Shown: positions 38,688-48,604 of the stretch, piece by piece
How the letters are laid out: every line of letters begins with the position of its first letter
Numbering within the stretch: the first letter of the stretch is position 1
Source: an uncultured Jannaschia sp.
GTDB taxonomy: Bacteria > Pseudomonadota > Alphaproteobacteria > Rhodobacterales > Rhodobacteraceae
DNA: 64,000 bases
NCBI RefSeq assembly: GCF_947494025.1
Contig: NZ_CANLTQ010000004.1
Span: 1-64,000 of the forward strand
Direction of reading: 5' to 3'
The notes under the pieces: model-generated
Seen by the model: the letters and a program-made list of their open reading frames with translations, nothing else
What the model was told of the DNA's origin: nothing
Databases searched by the model: none
Program-made: the position numbers and the translations under genes

Positions 38688-39773
38688 TCATCGCGCGTCG
38701 AGCGGAAACTCGAGCTCCACGCGGTGCCCGCGCTCCATCGCCGCGACGTGCAGATACCCGTCGAGCTGCGAAGCCGACGCCTCCATGATCCGCTGTCCGA
38801 GACCGGCGCCCGCATTCGCGCTGCCGACGCCGTCGTCCTCGCAGGACAACCGGTACCGCCCGTCGCCTTCCGCCGTTCCGTGCAGGACGACGCGACCGGT
38901 GCGGCCGTCGGGAAACGCATGCTTGCACGCGTTCGAGATGAGCTCGTTGACCAGGACGCCCAACGCCGAAGCCCGCTTGTTCAGAAGCTCCAGCGGTTCG
39001 AGATCGACGTCGATCTCGATGTTCGGCGGCGCTATGTTCTCCAGATAGGAGACGACGCGACGCAGATAGTTCGAGATCTCGATGGGGGCATCCGGATTGT
39101 CCGCCTGGTAGAGGTCGCTGTGCAGCTCGACCATGACGTTGATGCGCTGCTCCACCTCCAGAAGCGCCGCGCGGACTTCCTCGCTCGCACGTCGCGCCGT
39201 CATCCGCGTCATCGCGGCGACACCCGCGAGGCTGTTCTTGACGCGGTGATCGACCTCCCGCCGCATCGCATCCTGCTGGCGCAGCGCCTCGTGCAGCTCC
39301 AGCCGCTGCATCACCTGGTCGGCGAGGATGCGCAGGGCGCGGCGTTCTGAATCGCCGAGCCGTCGCGGCCGGTGATCGAGCACGCAGAGCGTTCCCAGCA
39401 CGACGCCGGTGCGCGTCTTGATCTGCGCGCCAGCATAGAACAGCATCGGCGCGTCCGGATCGGTGACCAGCGGGTTGTCCTGCGTCCGCATGTCCAGCCG
39501 GGTGTCCGGTATCTCCAGGATCTCGTCCTGCAGGATGGCATGACTGCAGATCGAGGATTCGAGGCCCGTCCCGTCAAAGGCGATCCCGCACCGCGTCTCG
39601 AACCTCTGGTCGTCGGCATGGACGATGGAAACCATCGCGACCGGGCAATGGCAGGTCTGAGCAGCCAGCTCGACGATGCCCTCGAACGCACCACGGTTCG
39701 AATGCGTGTCGAGCTCGTACCGGCGCAGGGCGGCAAGGCGTTCAGGCTGGTTGATCGGCTTCTGGGCCAGCAT
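38688..39773 (-). CDS. GAF-domain sensor histidine kinase (HWE/HisKA_2 type)
   Basis: 361 residues; ATG at 39773 with GGGGAG 6 bases upstream. A GAF domain (about 28-160: VAMVSIVHADDQRFETRCG, ESSICSHAILQDEILEIPDT) is followed by a HisKA_2 dimerisation helix with phospho-acceptor His176 in REVDHRVKNSLAGVAAMTR. The ATPase domain has N box LGVLVNELISNACKHAFPDG and G box DDGVGSANAGAGLGQRIME. No membrane segment, so it senses a cytosolic signal. No response regulator is adjacent; relatives act in general stress or light signalling. Confidence 0.88.
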   Translation of the reverse strand: MLAQKPINQPERLAALRRYELDTHSNRGAFEGIVELAAQTCHCPVAMVSIVHADDQRFETRCGIAFDGTGLESSICSHAILQDEILEIPDTRLDMRTQDNPLVTDPDAPMLFYAGAQIKTRTGVVLGTLCVLDHRPRRLGDSERRALRILADQVMQRLELHEALRQQDAMRREVDHRVKNSLAGVAAMTRMTARRASEEVRAALLEVEQRINVMVELHSDLYQADNPDAPIEISNYLRRVVSYLENIAPPNIEIDVDLEPLELLNKRASALGVLVNELISNACKHAFPDGRTGRVVLHGTAEGDGRYRLSCEDDGVGSANAGAGLGQRIMEASASQLDGYLHVAAMERGHRVELEFPLDAR

Positions 39774-39886
39774 GCAGATCTCCCCGGTGGCAACGCACGG
39801 GACGGACCGCGGAACCGGACGCCCGGCGCGGTCTGCACTCCTGCGGTATCGTTCGCGGCATGTAGGATGCGTCGCGATCCCATGTA

Positions 39887-39915
39887 AAGGCGGCTCCACG
39901 CGTCACGTGGAGCCG
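39887..39915 (-). terminator. Terminator of the 5'-nucleotidase gene
   Basis: Perfect 10-base stem (CGGCTCCACG 39891-39900 with CGTGGAGCCG 39906-39915, loop CGTCA). On the minus strand it is followed by CCTTTAC. It lies 45 bases after the nucleotidase stop. Confidence 0.65.
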
Positions 39916-39959
39916 ACCTCATCGCCCCCGGTTTCGTATCCGGGCCGGTGGCGTCGTGT

Positions 39960-41513
39960 TTACTTGACGGTAATCCGGTCGTCGGTCGTCGGCGTGTAAG
40001 GCCCCTGCCCGGCCAGGTACTCGGCCAGCACCTCCGCGACGTCGGGTCCGTAGTCGTACGCATCGGCCGCATCGGTGAACATGGCATAGCCGTCGCCACC
40101 GTTGCGGACGTAGTTGTTCGACACGACGCCGTACATTTTCTCGGGGTCGATCGGCTCGCCATCCACCATCACGTCGCTGATACGGCTCCCGGGCTCGGCG
40201 TCCGGATCGAAGGCAAAGGACATGCCCGCGACCTGCGGAAAGCGGCCCGCGCCCTCCTCGATCTGGCTCACGCCGTTCTCCAGCGCCTTCACCAGGGTCG
40301 CGCCATCGACGCGAAACGTCGACAGCGTATTCTGGAATGGCAGAACGGTGAGCACCTCGCCCATCGTGACCTCGCCGGCGTCGATCGAGGCGCGGATACC
40401 GCCACCGTTCTGGATCGCGACGTCGATCCCCTGATCCTTCACGCGGTCGAGCATCGCCTCGGCGATCAGCACGCCCATCTCGCAGACCTCCGCCCGGCAG
40501 GTTTCGCGACCGCCGTCGATTGGCGCCTCGCTCTGCGCGACGACCTCGTTGCGGATTTCATCGAGCGGCAACGCCATCTCCCGAATCCGGGCAACGGTGG
40601 CGTCGTCTTCCAGGATGGTGCTGTCGATGATGATCGGCTGCCCCATGGCGGCGATGATCTCGCCGTTGTCGTCGAAGACCACGTCGAGCGCGCCAAGGAA
40701 CTTGCCGTAGGCATAGGCCTGCACGATGGCGGTCCTATCGACCATTGTCGGATAGGGCCCCTCCGCCCCCTCCATGTCACCCAGCAGCGTGTTCGTATGA
40801 CCGCCGACGATCACGTCGACACCGGTCGTGTTCGCCGCGACCGCCTTGTCGGTCTCGTAGCCGGAATGGCTCAGCACGACGATCTTGTTCACGCCGTCCT
40901 CGGTCAACCGGTCGACCTCCGCCTGCACCGCCTCCGACGGGTCGGTGAAGGTCACGTTCGGCCCGGGGCTGGCGAGTTCGTGGGTGTCCTGCGGTGTCAG
41001 GCCGATCAACCCGATCCGCTCGCCCCCCTTCTCGATCACCACCGATTTCTGGATCGCGTCCGCGAGCTCGGGCTCCCGGCTCACGTCGGCGTTCGACATC
41101 AGGATCGGAAAATCGAGCGCGTCCACGAACTCCCGCAGCACCTTCGGGCCGTCATCGAATTCATGATTGCCGACGGTCATCGCGTCGTAGCCGAGCTTGT
41201 TCATCATCTCGGCCGACATGGCACCCTTGTAATAGCTGTAGAACAGCGTTCCCTGGAACTGATCGCCGCCATCCACGAGGATGTAGTTCCCCGTATCCGC
41301 CTTGGCGTCCGCGATCGCGTTCACGAGTCGAGCCGTTCCGCCAAAGCATTCGCCGGCTTCGTTCTCCTCGGCCGCGCAGGGACCGTCATAGGCGCTGATC
41401 GGCTCGAATCGGGCATGGAAGTCGTTGGTGTGCAGGATCGTGAGTTCGTATTCGGCCTTCGCGAGGGTTGTGGTCGCGGCGACGATCGCGGTCGCGGTGA
41501 GAAGTCGGTTCAT
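39960..41513 (-). CDS. Secreted 5'-nucleotidase / 2',3'-cyclic phosphodiesterase family
   Basis: 517 residues. Signal peptide MNRLLTATAIVAATTTLAKA, then a calcineurin-like metallophosphatase domain: LTILHTNDFHARFEP, LVDGGDQFQGTLF, TVGNHEFDDGPKVL and VIVGGHTNTLLGD. The C-terminal 5_nucleotid_C domain has AIQNGGGIRASIDAGEVTMG and YGVVSNNYVRNGGDGYAMF. Periplasmic scavenging of nucleotides and phosphate. ATG at 41513 with GGGGG 11 bases upstream. No Pho-box is obvious. Confidence 0.93.
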   Translation of the reverse strand: MNRLLTATAIVAATTTLAKAEYELTILHTNDFHARFEPISAYDGPCAAEENEAGECFGGTARLVNAIADAKADTGNYILVDGGDQFQGTLFYSYYKGAMSAEMMNKLGYDAMTVGNHEFDDGPKVLREFVDALDFPILMSNADVSREPELADAIQKSVVIEKGGERIGLIGLTPQDTHELASPGPNVTFTDPSEAVQAEVDRLTEDGVNKIVVLSHSGYETDKAVAANTTGVDVIVGGHTNTLLGDMEGAEGPYPTMVDRTAIVQAYAYGKFLGALDVVFDDNGEIIAAMGQPIIIDSTILEDDATVARIREMALPLDEIRNEVVAQSEAPIDGGRETCRAEVCEMGVLIAEAMLDRVKDQGIDVAIQNGGGIRASIDAGEVTMGEVLTVLPFQNTLSTFRVDGATLVKALENGVSQIEEGAGRFPQVAGMSFAFDPDAEPGSRISDVMVDGEPIDPEKMYGVVSNNYVRNGGDGYAMFTDAADAYDYGPDVAEVLAEYLAGQGPYTPTTDDRITVK

Positions 41514-41630
41514 TTTGTCGATACCCCCTGAATGGTTCCGCGCGATGGTGCGCGGCTCGCATGGGCATGTCAAAGGCATATGACGCGACGCGGTCTTGAC
41601 GCAGAGGGGCAGCCACGCCATCGGAGGGCG

Positions 41631-41969
41631 ATGATCTACAAGCTCTTCCGCACCCCGGAATGGAACGCGTTGCAGGCCGACGGCACCACGCTCGGCGCGC
41701 CGGTCGACGTGGACGACGGCTACATCCATTTCTCCACCGCCGCGCAGGTGGCGGAGACGGCGGCAAAGCATTTCGCGGGCGTCGAGGGTCTCTGGCTCGC
41801 TGCGGTCGAGGAGGCGGCGGTCCGCGACAACCTGCGCTGGGAGGTGTCGCGCGGCGGCGCGGAGTTCCCCCATCTGTACGCCCCCCTCCGCCACGACCAG
41901 GTCGCCTGGGCGAAACCCTTGCCGCTGGACGAGGACGGTCACCACGTCTTTCCGGACGACCTCGAATGA
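41631..41969 (+). CDS. DUF952 domain protein
   Basis: 112 residues. Family pattern [51 protein letters not shown] is clear; relatives share a fold with ADP-ribosyltransferase-like or RNA 2'-phosphotransferase-like proteins, but the function is unproven. ATG at 41631 follows CGGAGGGCG. The stop overlaps the pyrD ATG (ATGA at 41966-41969), so it is translationally coupled to pyrD, an arrangement common in Rhodobacterales. Confidence 0.9.
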   Translation: MIYKLFRTPEWNALQADGTTLGAPVDVDDGYIHFSTAAQVAETAAKHFAGVEGLWLAAVEEAAVRDNLRWEVSRGGAEFPHLYAPLRHDQVAWAKPLPLDEDGHHVFPDDLE

Positions 41970-43006
41970 TCGAACGGGCGGCGCTCGCGGCGCTCCATCG
42001 CCTGGACCCGGAACGCGCCCATACGCTTGCCCTCGCTGCCCTCCGCGCCGGGCTCGGTCCCCGCTCCGGGCCCGTCACGACGCCGCGTCTGGCGACGCGC
42101 CTCGCCGGCCTCGACCTGCCGAACCCCGTCGGGCTCGCCGCGGGATTCGACAAGAACGCGACCGCGCTCGGTGCCATCGCCCGTTGCGGCTTCGGCTTCT
42201 TCGAGGCCGGTGCCGTCACCCCCCGCCCGCAGGCCGGCAATCCCCGGCCACGTCTTTTCCGCCTGACCGAGGACCGGGGCGCGATCAACCGGTTCGGCTT
42301 CAGCAACGAAGGGCTCGAAATCGTGGCCGGGCGCCTGCGCCGCCGGCCGAAGGGCGCCGTGATCGGGATAAATGTCGGCGCCAACAAGGACAGCGCGGAT
42401 CGTGCCGGCGACTTCGCCCGCGTGATCGAGGTCTGCGGGCCGCATGTCGATTTCGCCACCGTTAACGTCAGCAGTCCCAACACCGAGCGCCTGCGGGACC
42501 TGCAGGGGGCGGAGGCGCTCGCCGCGCTGCTCGCGGGCGTGCTCGCGACGCGCGACGCCCTGCCCCGCCGGATCCCCGTCTTCCTGAAGATCGCACCCGA
42601 TCTCGACGCGTCCGCCCTCGCGGCGCTCGCGGCCGCCGCCACGGGCGTCGACGCGATCGTCGCGACCAACACCACCCTCGCGCGCGAAGGTCTCGTCTCG
42701 CGCCATGCCAGCGAGACCGGGGGCCTGTCCGGCCAGCCGCTCTTCGATCGCTCGACGCGCATCCTCGCCCGCCTGTCGGCACTGACCGACCTGCCGCTCG
42801 TCGGCGTAGGCGGCGTGGCCACTGCGGAGCAGGCCTATGCGAAGATCCGCGCCGGCGCCTCGGCGGTGCAGATCTACACCGCGCTCGTCTTCGAAGGGAT
42901 CGGCCTGCCCACCCAAATCGCGCGCGATCTCGACGCCCTGCTCGCACGCGACGGCTTCGCGAATGTCGCCGAGGCGGTCGGCATCGATCGCGACCGCTGG
43001 CTCTGA
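41966..43006 (+). CDS. pyrD: Dihydroorotate dehydrogenase (quinone, class 2)
   Basis: 346 residues. Oxidises dihydroorotate to orotate with quinone in pyrimidine synthesis; membrane-associated. N-terminal helix typical of class 2 ([19 protein letters not shown]), FMN site [13 protein letters not shown], the catalytic base Ser in [23 protein letters not shown], and [20 protein letters not shown] for the phosphate. Overlaps the DUF952 stop by 4 bases. Confidence 0.95.
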   Translation: MIERAALAALHRLDPERAHTLALAALRAGLGPRSGPVTTPRLATRLAGLDLPNPVGLAAGFDKNATALGAIARCGFGFFEAGAVTPRPQAGNPRPRLFRLTEDRGAINRFGFSNEGLEIVAGRLRRRPKGAVIGINVGANKDSADRAGDFARVIEVCGPHVDFATVNVSSPNTERLRDLQGAEALAALLAGVLATRDALPRRIPVFLKIAPDLDASALAALAAAATGVDAIVATNTTLAREGLVSRHASETGGLSGQPLFDRSTRILARLSALTDLPLVGVGGVATAEQAYAKIRAGASAVQIYTALVFEGIGLPTQIARDLDALLARDGFANVAEAVGIDRDRWL

Positions 43007-43013
43007 CCGGGAC

Positions 43014-44381
43014 TCACGTCTTTGCTTCGCAAATATCCCGGGGGTCCGGGGGCCGGCCCCCGGCCGTCGCGGCGCGCACCAGCGCCGGGTAGCGCAACCC
43101 CAGCGTGATCCCGCGCACCGCGAAGGAGATCATCAGCGCCGCCCAGAGCCCGTGGTTGCCGAACACCGGGACGAGCGCGGCGAAGGCCGCGACGTAGCAG
43201 GCGGCGCTCATAAGCATCATGTTGCGCATGTCGCGCGTCCGCGTGGCCCCGATGAAGATGCCGTCGAGCATCCAAGCCGCGAACCCGACGAGCGGCGCCG
43301 CAACCATCCACGGCAGGAAGTCCCGCGCCGCCCCGCGCACGTCCGGCGCCGTCGTCATGACGTCGACGAGCGTGCCGCCGAACGCCGCGAAGGCGAGCGC
43401 CAGCGCGGCCACCGTTCCAAGCCCCCAGACGCTGCACATCGCCACCGCCCGCCGCAGCCGCGGCCGGTCGCCCGCACCGAAAAAGCGCCCGACCAGCGCC
43501 TCCACCGCGAAGGCGAAGCCGTCGAGCGCGTAGGACGTGATGTAGAGGAACTGCAGCAGCACCTGGTTCGCGGCGAGCGCCACCGTGCCGAACAGCCCGC
43601 CGCCCAGCAGAAAGGAGGTGAACGTCGCTTGCAGGAGGACCGACCGGATCAGGATATCGGTGTTCACCGCGATCATCCGCCGGAGGCGGACGGCGTCGAA
43701 GATCTGCGCCCGGTCCCGCCAGGCGGCATCGGTGAACGCACTACGGCATAGCCAAAGCGCCAGCGTCAGGCCCGCCCATTCCGACAGGAACGTGGCCCAG
43801 GCCACACCCGCCACCCCGAAGCCCAGACCGAGCACGAACCACAGATCGAGAAGGATGTTCGCGCCGTTCATCGCGACCTGCACGACGAGCACCGCCCCCG
43901 TCCGTTCCTGCGCGATGAGCCAGCCGGTCAGGCCGTAGATCGCGATGGCCGCGGGGGCCGACCAGATGCGGATGCCCATGTAGTCGCGGGCCAGCGCCTC
44001 CGTCTTGGGACTCGTGGGCGCGAGGCGGAACGCGCCGGCGAAGATCGCCCATTGCAGCGCGATCAGGGCGCCGCCCGCCACCCCCGCGATGAGCAGCGCG
44101 CGGGTGAGGAGTGCGATGAGTTCCGCGCGATCGCCCGCGCCGAGCGCCTGCGCGGCGAGGCCCGTCGTGCCCATCCGCAGAAAACCGAAAATCCAGTAGA
44201 CCGAGGAAAGGATGATCGCCCCCGCCCCCACCGCCGCGATCGGGGCGGCCTCGCCCAGTTGACCGACGACGCCGGTATCGACGGCGCCGAGGATCGGCAC
44301 GGTCGCGTTCGACAGCACCACGGGGATCGCCACGCGAAGGATGCGGCGATGCGTCAGATCCTGCGCGTCGCCCGCGCTCAT
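43014..44381 (-). CDS. MATE family efflux transporter
   Basis: 455 residues, 12 hydrophobic segments. Start RRILRVAIPVVLSNATVPIL with GAVDTGVVGQLGEAAPIAAVG and GFLRMGTTGLAAQALGAGDR is the DinF-like MATE pattern; the second half has LDGFAFAVEALVGRFFGAGD. Cation-coupled export of drugs or metabolites. The ATG at 44381 overlaps the upstream thioesterase stop (ATGA), so it is coupled as the last gene of a three-gene unit. Convergent with pyrD. Confidence 0.9.
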   Translation of the reverse strand: MSAGDAQDLTHRRILRVAIPVVLSNATVPILGAVDTGVVGQLGEAAPIAAVGAGAIILSSVYWIFGFLRMGTTGLAAQALGAGDRAELIALLTRALLIAGVAGGALIALQWAIFAGAFRLAPTSPKTEALARDYMGIRIWSAPAAIAIYGLTGWLIAQERTGAVLVVQVAMNGANILLDLWFVLGLGFGVAGVAWATFLSEWAGLTLALWLCRSAFTDAAWRDRAQIFDAVRLRRMIAVNTDILIRSVLLQATFTSFLLGGGLFGTVALAANQVLLQFLYITSYALDGFAFAVEALVGRFFGAGDRPRLRRAVAMCSVWGLGTVAALALAFAAFGGTLVDVMTTAPDVRGAARDFLPWMVAAPLVGFAAWMLDGIFIGATRTRDMRNMMLMSAACYVAAFAALVPVFGNHGLWAALMISFAVRGITLGLRYPALVRAATAGGRPPDPRDICEAKT

Positions 44382-44878
44382 TCGCGCGTCGGCATGAGGA
44401 AATGCCCCGTCGCCTGCGCGAAGAGCCGGTCGCGGTTGTCCTGCCAGCCCCCCACATGGACGCTGGCGTAGCGGCGCCCCGAACGGTTGACCCGTGCCCG
44501 CGCATAGGCGTCGCGCGGCAGGCCCGGCCGGAGGTAGTCCACCGAGAAGTCGATCGTCTTCGGCAGATGCGCGGGTGCCCCCTGTGCCAGTCCGCCCATG
44601 TCGAGCCGCCCGCGTTCCATGTCGTCCCAGAGCATCGCCCAGGACAGCGTCATCATCGCCGTGACTTCGAGGAACGCAGCCGTCGCGCCGCCGTGAAGTG
44701 CCGGCAGCAGGGGGTTGCCGACGAGCTTCTCGTCGTAATGCAGCACGCCGGTCAGCTCGTCCCCGCGCCGATCGAAGGTGATCCCGAGGAACCGGATATA
44801 GGGCACGCCTTCGACCAGCGCTCGGAGCGCCGCGTCGCGCCGCTGCTTGACCACCTGTACGGGCTCGGGCGGCCTCAT
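44378..44878 (-). CDS. PaaI-type thioesterase (hotdog fold)
   Basis: 166 residues. Hotdog domain with RFLGITFDRRGDELTGVLHY, the conserved GNPLLPALHGGATAAFLEV (HGG with active Gly) and KTIDFSVDYLRPG. Would hydrolyse acyl-CoA thioesters. ATG at 44878 overlaps the stop of the thioesterase gene upstream by 4 bases, and its own stop overlaps the MATE start by 4. Longer than its neighbour by an N-terminal helix. Confidence 0.85.
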   Translation of the reverse strand: MRPPEPVQVVKQRRDAALRALVEGVPYIRFLGITFDRRGDELTGVLHYDEKLVGNPLLPALHGGATAAFLEVTAMMTLSWAMLWDDMERGRLDMGGLAQGAPAHLPKTIDFSVDYLRPGLPRDAYARARVNRSGRRYASVHVGGWQDNRDRLFAQATGHFLMPTRE

Positions 44879-45318
44879 TCCCCGGAGGCCCGTTCCAGCG
44901 TGAAGGCGCCGTTCGCCACCGCGACCGGTCCCTTGTCCGACGCCTCGTCGCAGGCCTCCGCGCGCACGAAGGCAACGCTGCGCGTGACGTGATGGCAGAT
45001 CGCGCGGGCGGTGATGCGCTGCCGGGGCTCGGCCGCGCGCATGTAGTCGATGCGCAGGTCCATCGTCGCGGTCGTCAGCGCCCCGGTCGGGTGCGACATG
45101 ACCGCCGCGCCGCCGCAGGTATCCATCAGCGCGGATATTGCGCCGCCGTGGATCACCCCGGTCCGGGGGTCGCCGACAAGGGCCTCCGACCAGGGCATCG
45201 ACATCGTCACGCTCCCCCCGCCCGCGGCCTCGACCTCCATGCCAAGGGCCCGGCAATGCGGAAGGGCCGCGATGAACTGCCGCGCCGCCTCTGTCGCCCT
45301 GTCGTCATGTCCGCTCAT
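44875..45318 (-). CDS. PaaI-type thioesterase (hotdog fold), second gene
   Basis: 147 residues from the ATG at 45318 (ATG at 45330 adds 4). Hotdog signature GDPRTGVIHGGAISALMDTC and TATMDLRIDYMRAAEP. Only distantly similar to the next gene, so an old duplication at most. First gene of the thioesterase-thioesterase-MATE set. Substrate unknown; placement next to acyl-CoA genes suggests overflow or aromatic acyl-CoA clean-up (inference). Confidence 0.85.
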   Translation of the reverse strand: MSGHDDRATEAARQFIAALPHCRALGMEVEAAGGGSVTMSMPWSEALVGDPRTGVIHGGAISALMDTCGGAAVMSHPTGALTTATMDLRIDYMRAAEPRQRITARAICHHVTRSVAFVRAEACDEASDKGPVAVANGAFTLERASGE

Positions 45319-45412
45319 CTGCGGAGCCATGCCGCGAAGCCCCGGAAGCCGCAACCCCGTCCGATGGACAGGCGGGCGGCGAACGTGCGATCATCGGAGC
45401 CGGAGGTGCGGT

Positions 45413-45790
45413 ATGGCGGAACGGCTCGATTTCAAGGCGATGTGCGCCCGGTTCGACGTGACGCCACGGACGCTTCGACATTACGAATATATCGAGCTTC
45501 TGGCGCCCGCGCGGGTCGGACGGACCCGGTATTACGGGCCGCGGGAGATCGCCCGGATGACGCTGATCCTGCGCGGCCGCAAGTTCGGCTTCTCCCTCGA
45601 GGAGATCCGCCAATGGCTCGCGCTCTACGACGCCGACCCCGAAGGGACCACGCAGAAGCAGGCTTGGATCGACCTCGCCGACCGGCAGCTCGACGAGCTT
45701 CTGGAGCGCAGGCGCCATCTGGAGGCCGCTATCGCCGAGCTGACCAGCCTGCGAGACGGCGTGCGGGACGAGCTCGGGAATCGGTCCTGA
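45413..45790 (+). CDS. MerR family regulator (first copy)
   Basis: 125 residues. Winged-helix DNA-binding domain [20 protein letters not shown] then GRTRYYGPREIARMTLILRG, dimer helix after residue 75; no Cys cluster, so not a metal sensor. ATG at 45413 follows CGGAGGTGCGG. Very like the MerR gene at 45986 (identical FDVTPRTLR and [10 protein letters not shown]). Divergent from the thioesterase genes. Confidence 0.88.
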   Translation: MAERLDFKAMCARFDVTPRTLRHYEYIELLAPARVGRTRYYGPREIARMTLILRGRKFGFSLEEIRQWLALYDADPEGTTQKQAWIDLADRQLDELLERRRHLEAAIAELTSLRDGVRDELGNRS

Positions 45791-45880
45791 TCCATCCTGC
45801 GGAGACAATCGGCCGAAGCGAGCGTCTCTGTCGCGTCGATGGGTAAAAATGAACTAAAAACCGCCGGTCCTGGCCCAAAG

Positions 45881-45912
45881 TTGACGTAACGTCCACATTA
45901 CGTAAGCGTCAA
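45881..45912. promoter_or_regulatory. Probable MerR operator upstream of the second MerR gene
   Basis: TTGACG (45881-45886) and its inverse CGTCAA (45907-45912) flank ACGT-rich DNA that includes the palindrome TTACGTAA (45898-45905). The element resembles the TTKACGT/ACGTMAA type described for LiuR-like MerR regulators of acyl-CoA catabolism. It lies 74 bases before the second MerR gene, so autoregulation of the whole fatty-acid operon is likely (inference). Confidence 0.55.
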
Positions 45913-45985
45913 ACGGTCCTGTATCGAATTCCTCGAATTTGAACCTCATCCGTATTTTGGGTGGGCTATAACGAGGGAAGTTATT

Positions 45986-46381
45986 ATGGCAGAAGAATTT
46001 CTTACCATCCGCCAGATGTGCGACGCATTCGACGTCACGCCGCGGACGCTGCGTTTTTACGAGCAGAAGGAGTTGCTGTTCCCCCGTCGCGAGGGTCAGA
46101 AGCGGTGGTTCACCCGCCGCGACCGGGCGCGTCTGAAGCTCATCCTGCGCGGCAAACGGTTCGGCTTCTCGCTTGAGGAAATCCGGCAGCTTCTCGACCT
46201 TTATGACCTCGGCGACAGCCAGTACACGCAGATTTCCCGCGCCCACGAGATCGGAAGCGAGCGGCTGACCGCGATGAAGAAGCAGCGCGACGAGCTCGAC
46301 GCCGCGATCAGTGAATTGTCCGAACAGCTCCGCTGGGGCGAGAAGATGCTGAACCAACTGCAATCCCGGCAGATCGTCTGA
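45986..46381 (+). CDS. MerR family regulator (second copy)
   Basis: 131 residues. DNA-binding domain [20 protein letters not shown] and [20 protein letters not shown], then a coiled-coil dimer helix ([20 protein letters not shown]). No Cys effector site. It begins an operon with the acyl-CoA dehydrogenase 52 bases downstream, like regulators of branched-chain or fatty acyl-CoA degradation in related bacteria. ATG at 45986. Confidence 0.9.
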   Translation: MAEEFLTIRQMCDAFDVTPRTLRFYEQKELLFPRREGQKRWFTRRDRARLKLILRGKRFGFSLEEIRQLLDLYDLGDSQYTQISRAHEIGSERLTAMKKQRDELDAAISELSEQLRWGEKMLNQLQSRQIV

Positions 46382-46433
46382 ACCGACGAGCCCCGGGATC
46401 GCGCAACCGCAAACGCGATCGAGGAGACGCAGA

Positions 46434-48212
46434 ATGCCAACCTACACCGCGCCCACGAAGGACATCCAGTTCGTCCTGCACGACGTTCTCGGCATCAGCC
46501 GGCAGGACGTGCCGGGCTACGCCGATCTCGACCGGGACTTCACCGGCGCGATCCTCGAGACGGTGGGGCAGCTCGCCAGCGAGGTGATCGCGCCGCTCAA
46601 CATGGTGGGCGACCGGCAGGGCTGCCGGCTGGAAAACGGGGTCGTGCGCACGCCGGACGGCTTCCGCGCCGCCTTCGACCAGCTCCGCGACGGCGGCTGG
46701 ACCGCGCTCGACGCGCCCGAGGCCTATGGCGGCCAGGGCCTGCCCTACATCACCTACACGATGGTGGGCGAAATCCTGTCGGCGGCGAACATGGCCTTCA
46801 ACATGTATTACGGCCTGACCCACGGCGCGGCCTCGGCCATCGCCGTGCACGGGACGGAGGCGCAGAAGGCGCTCTGGCTGCCGAAGATGTACGGCTGCCA
46901 ATGGACCGGCACCATGAACCTGACCGAGCCGCATGCCGGCACCGATCTGGGCCTGATGCGCACCCGGGCCGAGCCGCAGGCGGACGGCACCTACAGGATC
47001 ACCGGGCAGAAGATCTTCATTTCCGCGGGCGATCACGACATGGCCGAGAACATCGTCCATCTCGTCCTCGCCAAGATCCCCGGCGGGCCGGACGGCACCA
47101 GGGGCATCTCGCTCTTCATCGTGCCGAAATTCGTCGTGAAAGCGGACGGCACGCTCGGCGCGCGTAACGGCGTCTCCGTCGGCAAGCTCGAGGAGAAGAT
47201 GGGGATCCACGGCAACTCGACCTGCGTGATGAATTACGACGGCGCGACGGGCTATCTGCTGGGCGAGACGCACAAGGGCATGCGCGCGATGTTCACGATG
47301 ATGAACGAGGCCCGGCTCGGCGTCGGCCTGCAGGGCTACGCGCAGGCGGACGTGGCCTACCAGAACGCGCTGGCCTATGCCGTCGACCGGCTGCAAGGGC
47401 GCGACGTGACCGGCGCAAGGAATCCGGGCGGGCCGGCCGATCCGCTGATCGTGCATCCCGACATCCGCCGCAACCTGATGGACCAGAAGAGCTTCGTCGA
47501 GGGCGCCCGCGCCTTCACCTTCTGGAGCGCCATGCTGATCGACCGTGCGCAGGAGGGCGGCGACAAGGCCGCGGACGGGCTGGTCTCGCTCCTCACGCCG
47601 GTCGTGAAGGGGTTCCTTACCGACAAGGGCTTCGAGAACGCCACGGCCGCGCAGCAGATTTATGGGGGTCACGGCTATATCGAGGAATGGGGCATGTCGC
47701 AGTTCGCCCGCGACGCCCGCATCGCGATGATCTACGAGGGCGCGAACGGGGTGCAGGCGCTCGACCTCGTGGGCCGCAAGCTCGCCACCGATGGCGGCCG
47801 CAACGTGATGGCGTTCTTCGAGATCGTGAAGACCTTCGTCCGCGAGAACGCGGAGGACGAGCCGTTCAGGACCGGCTTCCTCGACCCGCTCAAGGCCGCC
47901 TCGAAAGACCTGCAGGAGGCGGCGACCTTCTTCATGCAGGAGGGAATGAAGAACCCCAACGCGGCGCTGTCGGGTTCGTACGATTTCATGCACCTCTTCG
48001 GTCATGTCTGCCTGGGGCTGATGTGGGCCCGAATGGCGAAGGCCGCCGACGCGGCGCTGGAGCAGGACGGCGCCGACCGCGACTTTCTCGCGGCCAAGAT
48101 CGCGACGGGTCGGTACTACATGGCCCGCCAGCTGCCGGCGACGGCCATGCACCTTGCACGCATCAAGACCGGGGCGGATACCATCATGGCCCTCGATTCG
48201 ACAGCGTTCTGA
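46434..48212 (+). CDS. Acyl-CoA dehydrogenase with C-terminal extension
   Basis: 592 residues, the long form with an extra C-terminal domain. [20 protein letters not shown] and [19 protein letters not shown] are the FAD region; [20 protein letters not shown] and [18 protein letters not shown] carry the catalytic Glu (about residue 435). First oxidation of beta-oxidation, passing electrons to ETF. The long form also includes the DMSP-pathway enzyme DmdC, so substrate choice is open. ATG at 46434 after a GAGGAGA. Confidence 0.93.
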   Translation: MPTYTAPTKDIQFVLHDVLGISRQDVPGYADLDRDFTGAILETVGQLASEVIAPLNMVGDRQGCRLENGVVRTPDGFRAAFDQLRDGGWTALDAPEAYGGQGLPYITYTMVGEILSAANMAFNMYYGLTHGAASAIAVHGTEAQKALWLPKMYGCQWTGTMNLTEPHAGTDLGLMRTRAEPQADGTYRITGQKIFISAGDHDMAENIVHLVLAKIPGGPDGTRGISLFIVPKFVVKADGTLGARNGVSVGKLEEKMGIHGNSTCVMNYDGATGYLLGETHKGMRAMFTMMNEARLGVGLQGYAQADVAYQNALAYAVDRLQGRDVTGARNPGGPADPLIVHPDIRRNLMDQKSFVEGARAFTFWSAMLIDRAQEGGDKAADGLVSLLTPVVKGFLTDKGFENATAAQQIYGGHGYIEEWGMSQFARDARIAMIYEGANGVQALDLVGRKLATDGGRNVMAFFEIVKTFVRENAEDEPFRTGFLDPLKAASKDLQEAATFFMQEGMKNPNAALSGSYDFMHLFGHVCLGLMWARMAKAADAALEQDGADRDFLAAKIATGRYYMARQLPATAMHLARIKTGADTIMALDSTAF

Positions 48213-48271
48213 ACGAAGCGCGAAACGCCGGCGACCCGGATTGCCGGGGGCCGGAGCACATGGAGCTGCAT

Positions 48272-48496
48272 ATGTCTCAAGCACGATCGCAATTACCTGA
48301 CGTGAATGCCGAAATGTCGGAGGTAGGCTATCGCCGGCTTCGGCAGTTCGTCGAGGAAACGGGGCTCGAACAGGGCGACGCGCTGTCGTTCCTGTTCGAG
48401 GCATTCGACGTCGTCACGCATCACGAGGCGCTTCGCCACCGCCTCGGTCTCTACAAGGCGGTGACGAATGCGTCGTCCGCCCGTGATCCACGGTAA
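48272..48496 (+). CDS. Small hypothetical protein
   Basis: 74 residues from the ATG at 48272 (GGAG 7 bases upstream); an ATG at 48260 adds 4. Predicted all helical (EVGYRRLRQFVEETGLEQGD, ALSFLFEAFDVVTHHEALRH). No signal or membrane segment. It sits between the dehydrogenase and GST genes on the same strand. Family not recognised. Confidence 0.5.
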   Translation: MSQARSQLPDVNAEMSEVGYRRLRQFVEETGLEQGDALSFLFEAFDVVTHHEALRHRLGLYKAVTNASSARDPR

Positions 48497-48604
48497 CCGA
48501 CCGACACATCCCGTGACGCTTGCACGCCGCGCGGATTGCTCCATCCTGAGCACATATCGGCCGGGCGACAGGTCCGTCCGGACGCCGCACCGAAAGGAGG
48601 TTCG

